Below, one piece after another: positions 52,845 through 59,892 of a stretch of DNA of 64,000 bases. Source of the DNA: Actinokineospora iranica (GTDB lineage Bacteria; Actinomycetota; Actinomycetes; Mycobacteriales; Pseudonocardiaceae); the NCBI RefSeq assembly GCF_900101685.1, contig NZ_FMZZ01000002.1, positions 1 through 64,000 of the forward strand. The letters run 5' to 3'. The notes under the pieces are model-generated. The model saw nothing but the letters and a program-made list of their open reading frames with translations. It was not told the DNA's origin and searched no databases. Each line of letters opens with the position of its first letter. Within the stretch, counting starts at the first letter, position 1. The position numbers were made by a program, and so were the translations under genes.

Positions 52845-54289
52845 CCCGCTCGTTCGAGGTGCTGGTGATCGGCGCGGGCGCGTCCGGCATCGGCGCGGCG
52901 ATCCGGCTCAAGCGGGACGGGATCGACTTCGCCGTGCTGGAGAAGGCCGACAGCTTCGGCGGCACCTGGCGCGCCAACACCTATCCCGGCTGCGCCTGCG
53001 ACGTGCCGTCCGCGCTGTACTCGTACTCCTTCGCCCCGAATCCGCTGTGGAGCCGCGCTTACGGGACGCAGCCGGAGATCCGCGCCTACCTGACCCGGAC
53101 CGCGGACGAGCACGGCATCGCCGCGCACACCCGGTTCGGCGTCGAGATGACCGGCGCCCAGTGGGACCCCGACGCGGGCCGGTGGCGCGTCGAGACCACG
53201 GACGGCCAGTACGACGCGCGGTTCCTCGTCACCGCCTCCGGGCCGTGGAACGAGCCGCTGGTCCCCGAGATCCCCGGCCTGGCGGACTTTCCCGGCGAGG
53301 TCTTCCACTCTGCGCGGTGGAACCACGGCTACGACCTGACCGGCAAGCGCGTCGCCGTGGTCGGCACGGGCGCGTCCGCGGTGCAGTTCGTGCCGGAGAT
53401 CGCCGCGCGCACGGCGCGGCTGCACCTGTTCCAGCGCACCGCGCAGTGGGTGCTGCCCAAGCCCGACCACCGGGTGTCCGGCTTCGCCCAGGGCCTGCTG
53501 CGGCGGTTCCCACTGGCGCGGCGGGTGGTGCGCGCGGGCCAGTACGCGGTGCTGGAGACCCTGGGCGTCGGCTTCCGCGTCCCCCGGCTCATGCGGCTGG
53601 TGCAGGCGCTGGGCCGCGCGCACCTGCGGCTCACGGTCCGCGACCGCGCGCTGCGGGCGAAGCTGACGCCGGACTACACCATCGGCTGCAAGCGCCTGCT
53701 GTTCTCCAACAGCTACTACCAGACCCTGGCAAAGTCCACAGTGGACGTCCATGCCTGCGCGGTCGCGGAAGTCCGCGGCTCGACGGTGGTCGGCGCGGAC
53801 GGCGACGGCGCCGAGGTCGACGCCATCATCTTCGCCACCGGTTTCCACATCCTCGACTCCCCGCTGCGCGAACTGGTCCGCGACGCGCACGGGCGCGCCC
53901 TCGACGACCACTGGAAAGGCAGCCCGCAGAGCTACCTCGGCACGGTCGTGTCGGGTTTCCCCAACCTGTTCCTGCTGCTCGGCCCGAACCTGGGCACCGG
54001 GCACTCGTCGGCCTTCGCCGTCCTCGAAGCCCAATTGGACTACACCCTGGCCGCCATCGCCCACGCCAGAGCGGCGAACTGGACCAGTATGCGGGTGCGC
54101 GCGGAAGTCCAGGCCGCCTACAACGCCGACGTCCAGCGCGCTCTCGCGGGCACCGTCTACAACACCGGCGGCTGCGCCAGCTACTACTTCGACGCCAATG
54201 GCCGCAACAGCTTCAGCTGGCCATGGTCCACCAGCAGACTCCGCTCTCGAGTCGGCGCATTCGACCCCCGCGCATTTGTGGCGGATTGA
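52841..54289 (+). CDS. Baeyer-Villiger type flavin monooxygenase
   Basis: The 482-aa enzyme has GAGASG (about 11-16), the YPGCACDVPSALYSYSF block, the fingerprint FPGEVFHSARW (about 150-160) and GTGASA for NADPH. It is full length. ATG 52841 overlaps the patatin stop as ATGA. It would oxygenate a ketone or related lipid-derived substrate formed by the operon's SDR; the ligase and lipase suggest a fatty-acid or lipid route. Confidence 0.94.
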   Translation: MTRSFEVLVIGAGASGIGAAIRLKRDGIDFAVLEKADSFGGTWRANTYPGCACDVPSALYSYSFAPNPLWSRAYGTQPEIRAYLTRTADEHGIAAHTRFGVEMTGAQWDPDAGRWRVETTDGQYDARFLVTASGPWNEPLVPEIPGLADFPGEVFHSARWNHGYDLTGKRVAVVGTGASAVQFVPEIAARTARLHLFQRTAQWVLPKPDHRVSGFAQGLLRRFPLARRVVRAGQYAVLETLGVGFRVPRLMRLVQALGRAHLRLTVRDRALRAKLTPDYTIGCKRLLFSNSYYQTLAKSTVDVHACAVAEVRGSTVVGADGDGAEVDAIIFATGFHILDSPLRELVRDAHGRALDDHWKGSPQSYLGTVVSGFPNLFLLLGPNLGTGHSSAFAVLEAQLDYTLAAIAHARAANWTSMRVRAEVQAAYNADVQRALAGTVYNTGGCASYYFDANGRNSFSWPWSTSRLRSRVGAFDPRAFVAD

Positions 54290-54343
54290 TAACCAGCACC
54301 GAATCCGCAGCCGAGTGAATAGGGCGTCCGGCGGTAGTCACCG

Positions 54344-54802
54344 GTGATCGGAAATCGTGATCTGCTAGTGGCCCTCGGACCGCTGTGGTCCGGCGACCAG
54401 ATGATCCGCCTGGGCACCCTCGGCAGGCAGCACAGCGAGGTCGCCTCCGGCCCGCAGGCGATCAACGACGCCGGTGACGTCGTGGGGACGAGCAGCACCG
54501 CGGCGGGCGCGCCGCGCGCCTTCCTGTGGCGGCACGGCACGATGATCGACCTCGGGACGGCCGGCGGGACGTACAGCTCGGCCAAGGCCGTCAACGACCG
54601 GGGAGACGTCGTGGGCATCAGCAGCGACACATCCGACGACTACCGGCGCACGTTCCTGTGGCGCGATGGGACGATGACCGATCTTGGCACTGTCGGGGGC
54701 AAGGACGCGCGTCCGTTCGCGCTGAACAACCGCGGCCAGGTCGTCGGCTCCAGCGAGGACAAGACGCACGGCATCCGCCCGACCCTGTGGACGACTCGCT
54801 GA
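54344..54802 (+). CDS. HAF-repeat protein, probably truncated
   Basis: The 152-aa frame from GTG 54344 contains three HAF-type repeats with the pattern AINDAGDVVG ... AFLWRHGTMIDLG (INDAGDVV, VNDRGDVV, LNNRGQVV). Intact relatives are secreted multi-repeat proteins of 300 or more residues with a signal peptide. Here there is no signal peptide, no clear ribosome site and only three repeats, so it is likely a fragment or a shortened paralogue. Confidence 0.65.
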   Translation: MIGNRDLLVALGPLWSGDQMIRLGTLGRQHSEVASGPQAINDAGDVVGTSSTAAGAPRAFLWRHGTMIDLGTAGGTYSSAKAVNDRGDVVGISSDTSDDYRRTFLWRDGTMTDLGTVGGKDARPFALNNRGQVVGSSEDKTHGIRPTLWTTR

Positions 54803-54874
54803 CCCGACCCCGTTCCGCGGCCGCCGCGGCCGTGCTCGCCGTGGGCACACGGCCGCGGCGGCCCGTCCGCACGC

Positions 54875-55702
54875 TCAGTCCGCGGCGCGGCGTTCCAACA
54901 GGACAGTGTCCCGCCACACCCCGTGGTGCCGCGCGATCCGCTCCCGCACGGCCAGCGTGCGGAAGCCCGCCGCGTGGTGCAGCGCGAGGCTGGCGCGGTT
55001 CTCGGGGAAGATCGAGGTTTGCAGCGTCCACAGGCCACCCTCGTCCGCGGCCGTGACCTGCTTGTGCAGCAACGTCTTCCCGACACCTCGGCCCCGGTAG
55101 TCGGCGCCGACGTAGACCGAGGTCTCGGCGACCCCCGCGTAGCACTCGCGAGTGGACACCAGGGTCGCCGCCGCCCATCCCGCGACCTCGCCGTCGATCT
55201 CGGCGACCCAGCGGTGCGCGGGCAGCCACTTGGCCTCCAGCGTCTTGCGGGCGGGGACCTCGGTCTCGAATGTGGCGTCGCCGGTGGCGATGCCCTCGCC
55301 GTAGATCCGGCGGACCGCCGCCCAGTCATCCGGCCGCAGCGCCCGCACGGCGACGTCGGCGGGCAGGTCGGCGGGGCAGCAGGGACGCGGGGCCAGCACG
55401 CCCATCACCGCGTCCGCGGCGTGCGGCAGGCCGGTGCAGCACGCGGTGTTCACCGTCACGAGGGTCGTGGTCCCTTCTTTGCGTAGCAGCACAAATCCGA
55501 CGTCGGCGAGCTTGCGGATGTGGTGGGAGCAGGTGGACTGGCTGATGCCGACCCGCTCGGTCAACTCGCCGACGGTGACCGCGCGCCCGGCGACCGCGAC
55601 CGCGTGCAGCAACCGCACCCTGGTCGGCTCGGCCAGGCAGGCGAACCACTCGGCGTAGGTGTCGGCGTCGTGCGGCGCGAGCAGCCCGGTCGTGGTGGTC
55701 AT
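54875..55702 (-). CDS. ArsR regulator fused to a GNAT acetyltransferase (ArsN-like)
   Basis: The 275-aa fusion has an ArsR winged helix (CLAEPTRVRLLHAVAVAGRAVTVGELTERVGISQSTCSHHIRKLADVGFV, about 22-71). It carries cysteine pairs CC at about 88-89 and PCC at about 107-109 that could bind arsenite. The GNAT domain (VRALRPDDWAAVRRIYGEG to the end) has acetyl-CoA loop RGRGVGKTLL and a phosphinothricin/arsinothricin acetyltransferase-type core (GDATFETEVPARK, YAGVAETSVYVG). Fusing sensor to detoxifying acetyltransferase would tie resistance to arsenite or arsinothricin sensing. ATG 55702; operators begin 11 nt upstream. Confidence 0.88.
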   Translation of the reverse strand: MTTTTGLLAPHDADTYAEWFACLAEPTRVRLLHAVAVAGRAVTVGELTERVGISQSTCSHHIRKLADVGFVLLRKEGTTTLVTVNTACCTGLPHAADAVMGVLAPRPCCPADLPADVAVRALRPDDWAAVRRIYGEGIATGDATFETEVPARKTLEAKWLPAHRWVAEIDGEVAGWAAATLVSTRECYAGVAETSVYVGADYRGRGVGKTLLHKQVTAADEGGLWTLQTSIFPENRASLALHHAAGFRTLAVRERIARHHGVWRDTVLLERRAAD

Positions 55703-55712
55703 ACCGCACAGT

Positions 55713-55787
55713 ATCGACCACGCTCGATGGTTGCGTCAATCGATACCGGTCGATATAGTTCACCTCGTTGGATCGACGAACGTCGAT
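55713..55787. promoter_or_regulatory. Three ArsR-type operators, ATCGA-N6-TCGAT
   Basis: Perfect 5-bp inverted repeats ATCGA-N6-TCGAT lie at 55713-55728, 55739-55754 and 55772-55787, all between the divergent ArsR-GNAT and flavoprotein genes. Spacing of the starts is 26 and 33 bp. The second overlaps a TATAGT word that may be a -10 box. The layout suggests joint repression of both genes. Confidence 0.85.
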
Positions 55788-55827
55788 GTATCGCTCTTGA
55801 CAAGTTCTCTCTCGACAAGGAGGAATC

Positions 55828-57150
55828 ATGGACGGACTCCCCGTGGTCGTGGTTGGCGCTGGCCCGATCGGCCTGGCCGCCGCGGCGCACCTGGCCGAGC
55901 GCGGGCTGCGCCCGCTGGTCCTGGAGGCGGCCGACCGGGCCGGTGCGGCGGTGGCCCAGTGGCACCACGTCCGCCTGTTCTCGGCGTGGCCCGAGTTGGT
56001 CGACCCCGCCGCCGCGCGCCTGCTCGCCGCCACCGGCTGGCAACCCCCCACCGACGGCTACCCGACCGGCGCCGAGTGGGCGGCGGACTACCTGTCCCCG
56101 CTGGCCGCGGCACTGGGCAACCGGGTCCGGTACAACGCCCGCGTCGTCGGCGTCGCCCGCCGCGGCCGCGACCTGGTGGTCGACGCGGGCCGCGACACCG
56201 AGCCGCTGACCGTGCACGTCCGCACCCCCCACGGCGAAGAACTGATCACCGCCCGCGCCCTGGTCGACGCCTCGGGCACCTGGACCACGCCGAACCCCCT
56301 CGGCGGCGACGGCCTGCCCGCCCTCGGCGAAACAGCGGCCGCCGACCGGATCGCCTACCGCGTCCCCGACCTCGCCGACCCGGCCACCCGCGCCCGGTAC
56401 GCGGGCAAGCGCGTCGCCCTCGCGGGCAGCGGCCACTCCGCGCTGACCGCGCTGGTCGCACTCACCGAACTCCCCCACACCGAGGTGCTGTGGCTGCTGC
56501 GCCGCGGCGAACCAGGAGCCCTCTTCGGCGGCGGCGACGCCGACCAACTCCCCGCCCGCGGCGCGCTGGGCCGCAAGGCGCAAGAGGCCGCCCGCGCCGG
56601 GCACGTCCGCACAGTCACCGGTTTCCGCACCACCACCGTCGAACAAACCGCAGACAGCATTGTCTTGACCTCTATAGAAGGCCAACGCCTGGACCCGGTA
56701 GACGAGGTAGTGGCACTCACCGGCTTCCGCCCCGACCACACCTGGCTCTCCGAGATCCGCCTGGACCTGGACCCCGTCCTGCGCGCCCCGACCGCGCTTG
56801 CCCCGCTCATCGACCCCAACGTCCACTCCTGCGGCACCGTCTACCCGCACGGCGCCGCCGAACTGGCCCACCCCGAACCCGGCGTCTTCCTGGTCGGCAT
56901 GAAGAGCTACGGCCGCGCCCCCACCTTCCTGGCCATGACCGGCTACGAGCAGGTCCGCTCCGTCGCCGCCGCCATCGCGGGCGACCACGAATCCGCCACC
57001 AGGGTCGAACTGGTCCTCCCCGAAACCGGCGTCTGCGGCGGCTCCGGCCTCTTCGACACCGCGACCAACGACGCCGAGACCACCGAAGGCGGCTGCTGCG
57101 GCCCCGCCCCGAAGGCGCTGTCCCTGACCGCCCCCAGCCCGAAATCCTGA
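55828..57150 (+). CDS. arsO: ArsO-like FAD-dependent oxidoreductase
   Basis: The 440-aa flavoprotein has GAGPIGLAAAAHL (about 10-22), a second Rossmann block GSGHSALTALV and a Cys-rich C-terminus (ETGVCGGSGLF, then GGCCGPA). That tail is typical of the flavin-binding oxidoreductase of actinobacterial ars operons (ArsO). Its exact reaction is unsettled in the literature, and it is thought to act with thioredoxin-type partners. ATG 55828 has GGAGG at 7 nt. It diverges from the ArsR-GNAT gene across shared operators. No arsenite pump or ArsC is in the window. Confidence 0.82.
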   Translation: MDGLPVVVVGAGPIGLAAAAHLAERGLRPLVLEAADRAGAAVAQWHHVRLFSAWPELVDPAAARLLAATGWQPPTDGYPTGAEWAADYLSPLAAALGNRVRYNARVVGVARRGRDLVVDAGRDTEPLTVHVRTPHGEELITARALVDASGTWTTPNPLGGDGLPALGETAAADRIAYRVPDLADPATRARYAGKRVALAGSGHSALTALVALTELPHTEVLWLLRRGEPGALFGGGDADQLPARGALGRKAQEAARAGHVRTVTGFRTTTVEQTADSIVLTSIEGQRLDPVDEVVALTGFRPDHTWLSEIRLDLDPVLRAPTALAPLIDPNVHSCGTVYPHGAAELAHPEPGVFLVGMKSYGRAPTFLAMTGYEQVRSVAAAIAGDHESATRVELVLPETGVCGGSGLFDTATNDAETTEGGCCGPAPKALSLTAPSPKS

Positions 57151-57163
57151 CCCCGGCGGCTCC

Positions 57164-57191
57164 GGTCTGGCGCGGTGCACCACGCCAGACC
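57164..57191 (+). terminator. 9-bp stem hairpin between convergent genes
   Basis: GGTCTGGCG (57164-57172) pairs with CGCCAGACC (57183-57191) around a 10-nt loop, 14 nt after the flavoprotein stop and 15 nt before the opposite HNH stop. No T-run. Confidence 0.6.
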
Positions 57192-57205
57192 AGCAGGTCA
57201 GCGCG

Positions 57206-58420
57206 TCAAGAGCGCCCGGACCACCGCTCCCGATGCCAGGCGAAATACCGCTCGGTCTCCGCCCGATGCGCCCCACACCGTTTGCCGCTCAGCAGGGCCA
57301 GATGGTCGCCGAACCGGCTCCCGCCGACCCCGGACTCCGAGACCCGGATGCCCCCGTCCGCCCGCACCGTCACAACCCCGCGCTCGAAGAGGGCGTCGCA
57401 CCCGAACGAGCAGGCGAGCATGGCCACATTGGTCAGGTCCCGGCGCTCGTCGTCGTCGCACACGGACCGCTGCTTGATGTGCGCGGCCACCAGGAACCGC
57501 ACCGGGAACTCGTCCCCGCACAACGCGCACGCCGCGACCTTCTTCGCCCCGACCAGCCGCGCCCGCAGGTCCGCCTGCTCCACCCGGTACTTGACCTCGG
57601 TGGCCCGGTCGAGCACCCCGTAGGTTTTGTCCTTGCTCCTGTCTTCGTCCGTGGCGCGGCCGAGGACGAACGTCGGCGGGTCGCCGACCAGCGCCGCATC
57701 GGGCAGCTGCGCCAGCACCCGTCCGACAAGCTCCCCGTCGTCCCCCAACTCGGAAAGCGAAACGGACCCCCGCTGCCACAGCCGGTCGATGCCCGCCTGC
57801 ACCGCCGCGACGAGCACCGGCTCCGCGACCGCTGAATCCTCAGGGGCGATCAGCACCAGCGTGCCGTCGACCTTGAGCATGAGGTCGTTTCCGCCGATGG
57901 CCGCCCCACCGTTCGCCACCTCCAACGCAGCGAGAACGTCGCGGGCGTCCGGCCCGACTCGCGGGCTCACCACCGCAGCGGCCAACTCGGCAGCCTCGTG
58001 CGCCCCGTAGCCAGGCACCTGCAGCCGAATCCGGATGCGCTTGCGGTTGTTGCTGTCGCCTGTCGCGCCTGCCGATCGCCCGACCCGGCTTTGCGGGCTG
58101 GTCAACTGCTTGCGCACGTCCTCGGCATCGGTGGTCGGCGTGAGCTGGATCGGCTCGGTGATCAAGGCGCGCTCGCTCTCGGACAGGCCGGCCCGGTGCA
58201 CTTGCCGTGAGTCGACCACCGCTGAGGTGATCACCGCTCGCAGCCTGGCGAGGCGACTGATCAGGAGCCGCAGCGTCTCGACGTAGTCCTTGTTGCGCGG
58301 GTGCGGGCTTCCTTTGACCTTCCCTCCCGCGCTCTCCAGCACGAGGGCGAGTTGATCGCCTTCCCGTTCAAAGGCAAACTCGGCGATCAGTTCACGGCCG
58401 TTGTCGGTGAAAGCGCGCAC
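57206..58420 (-). CDS. HNH endonuclease with uncharacterised N-terminal domain
   Basis: The 404-aa protein ends in an HNH nuclease domain: CALCGDEFP, the catalytic LVAAHIKQRS, LTNVAMLACSFGCDALFERG (about residues 300-370). The N-terminal 270 residues hold a segment like the substrate-sensing parts of actinobacterial type IV restriction nucleases (YVETLRLLISRLARLRAVITSAVVDS; NNRKRIRIRLQVPGY). It may be a modification-dependent nuclease against foreign DNA; that is inference. GTG 58420 (VRAFTDNGRE) was chosen; an ATG-led extension upstream is not coding-like. Confidence 0.8.
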   Translation of the reverse strand: MRAFTDNGRELIAEFAFEREGDQLALVLESAGGKVKGSPHPRNKDYVETLRLLISRLARLRAVITSAVVDSRQVHRAGLSESERALITEPIQLTPTTDAEDVRKQLTSPQSRVGRSAGATGDSNNRKRIRIRLQVPGYGAHEAAELAAAVVSPRVGPDARDVLAALEVANGGAAIGGNDLMLKVDGTLVLIAPEDSAVAEPVLVAAVQAGIDRLWQRGSVSLSELGDDGELVGRVLAQLPDAALVGDPPTFVLGRATDEDRSKDKTYGVLDRATEVKYRVEQADLRARLVGAKKVAACALCGDEFPVRFLVAAHIKQRSVCDDDERRDLTNVAMLACSFGCDALFERGVVTVRADGGIRVSESGVGGSRFGDHLALLSGKRCGAHRAETERYFAWHRERWSGRS

Positions 58421-58595
58421 GAGAGTCAGAACTACACCATCGAGGGACCCTGCGAGACACTTTCGAGGACGCAGAGGGTGACTTGTTCGGTCCGGTCGTA
58501 TACAAGGAGTAAGAGGGTAGACCTCGGGTGTCACCACTGACGGGTGACATGGCACCATCTGCGCACGCGCGGGCGGCAGCGGGAAGGAAGTACCC

Positions 58596-59108
58596 ATGAA
58601 CGACCGGACCGAACAGATGGACGACCTCCAGTTGGTCGCCCTGCCTAGCGCGGTGGGGTGCACGGAGATGTTCGTGCGGTTCTCGCTGACCGAGTGGGCG
58701 CTGCGGCCGATGCGGGAGGCTGCCTCCGAGGTGGCGCGGGCGATGGCGGAGGCTGTCGTGGCCGCGGCTGACCCGGCGGGGCCGGGGATGATGATCGCGC
58801 GGGTGCGGCTGTCCGGGGGCGACCTGATCATGGAGATCGAGTCGCCGCGGGAGGTTCGGGCGCCCGCGGCTCCGCCGGGGGGGCACACGGGTGTGGTGGA
58901 CCTGGGGGCGGGGCGGTGCCTGTTGTGGGCGAGCCTGCCGCTGCCGGGAGGTATGGAGGCCTCGGCCGTGCCGTTGCCGCGGCGGCAGCGGCGGCCGTCG
59001 CAGGCCGCGGCGATCGAGGCGGCGCGGGAGCCGGTGGACACCGACCCCGACGTGATGCAGCGGATTCTGTACGGGCTGGCGAGCAGGCACGACCGGCACC
59101 AGCGGTAG
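58596..59108 (+). CDS. Small regulatory-type protein, HATPase-like remnant
   Basis: The 170-aa protein begins MNDRTEQMDDLQLVALPSAVG and has TEMFVRFSLTEWALRPMREAASEVARAMA followed by RVRLSGGDLIMEIES. This pattern is seen in actinobacterial proteins annotated as ATP-binding anti-sigma-like. The nucleotide-binding boxes of a working HATPase are not evident. ATG 58596 follows GGAAGG. Role unknown. Confidence 0.7.
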   Translation: MNDRTEQMDDLQLVALPSAVGCTEMFVRFSLTEWALRPMREAASEVARAMAEAVVAAADPAGPGMMIARVRLSGGDLIMEIESPREVRAPAAPPGGHTGVVDLGAGRCLLWASLPLPGGMEASAVPLPRRQRRPSQAAAIEAAREPVDTDPDVMQRILYGLASRHDRHQR

Positions 59109-59445
59109 CCGAAAGGACCACCCACGCGACACCACCATTCGGGGTGACCCATGGGGGTGAATGCGGCGACGTTCCGGTATCTGAGATGCGGTGTGCCGCC
59201 TCTTCCTGGTAGACACCAAGGAGGGGTTCACGGTGGACGGAAGCGGCGTTTCAGCAGGTCATAGCCGGTTCGCCCGGGTGAGCACGCAGCGGGAACCGCT
59301 ACCCGTCCGGGGGTCGGTAGCGGATTTCAGCGGGGCGTTGGCCGCCCGAAAGTCACGCTTTGTAACGTGCCCGGGGTCGCACTCCGATGGACCCCATGAA
59401 GATGAAAAGACTCCACACCAGAAGACACCACCGCAGGGGGGAACC
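59109..59445. other. 337-bp intergenic region
   Basis: No gene is supported. An open frame from 59191 continues in phase into the next gene but has no ribosome site until GGGGGG before ATG 59446. The rest is presumed promoter and leader. Confidence 0.4.
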
Positions 59446-59712
59446 ATGAAGGCCACCAGCACACCCTATGAACTGAACTATCGCGTCCTGGCGATGCTCC
59501 GCGCCGTCGACGCGGGGCGCGCGCAGATCAGCTGCGGCAGTGAGCCGGACCTCTACATCGACGGCGTGCCGTGCTGCGACCAGTTCGCCGCGCACACCCT
59601 CACCCACGACGGTCTGATCACCGGCGACCAGGGCCGGTTCGGCCAGCTGGTGCCCGCGCGGCTCACGGTGGCGGGGGCCGCCGCGCTGGCCTCGTTCGCC
59701 GTCGCCGCCTGA
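59446..59712 (+). CDS. Small hypothetical protein, 88 aa
   Basis: ATG 59446 follows a GGGGGG site. The protein is soluble and alpha/beta (LNYRVLAMLRAVDAGRAQIS, CGSEPDLYIDGVPCCDQFAAHTLT) with three cysteines and an Ala-rich end. It resembles small winged-helix-like proteins of actinobacteria; function unknown. Confidence 0.75.
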   Translation: MKATSTPYELNYRVLAMLRAVDAGRAQISCGSEPDLYIDGVPCCDQFAAHTLTHDGLITGDQGRFGQLVPARLTVAGAAALASFAVAA

Positions 59713-59790
59713 GGCGCCCCACATACCCGACGGCCTTCCGGATCAACCGGGGGGCCGTCGAGCTGTCCAGACCGCTTCACCCACGCCACC

Positions 59791-59892
59791 CGGTTCACGC
59801 AGGCCTGTTCACACCACTCGGTTCACGAAGGCCGGTTCACGCCAGCTTGTTCACGCAGTCCGGTTCACACCGCTCGTGTTCACACCGCTGGA
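59791..59892. repeat. Seven tandem degenerate 14-bp repeats containing GTTCAC
   Basis: GTTCAC recurs at 59793, 59807, 59821, 59835, 59849, 59863 and 59878, that is every 14 bp (once 15). The unit consensus is CGGTTCACrCmrsy. It fills the gap between two convergent 3' ends, and the stop codon of the GGDEF gene lies inside the last unit. Confidence 0.85.

Noticed and set aside
59791-59892. CRISPR array or coding repeat
   Set aside because: The 14-bp period has no spacers and is not a multiple of three.
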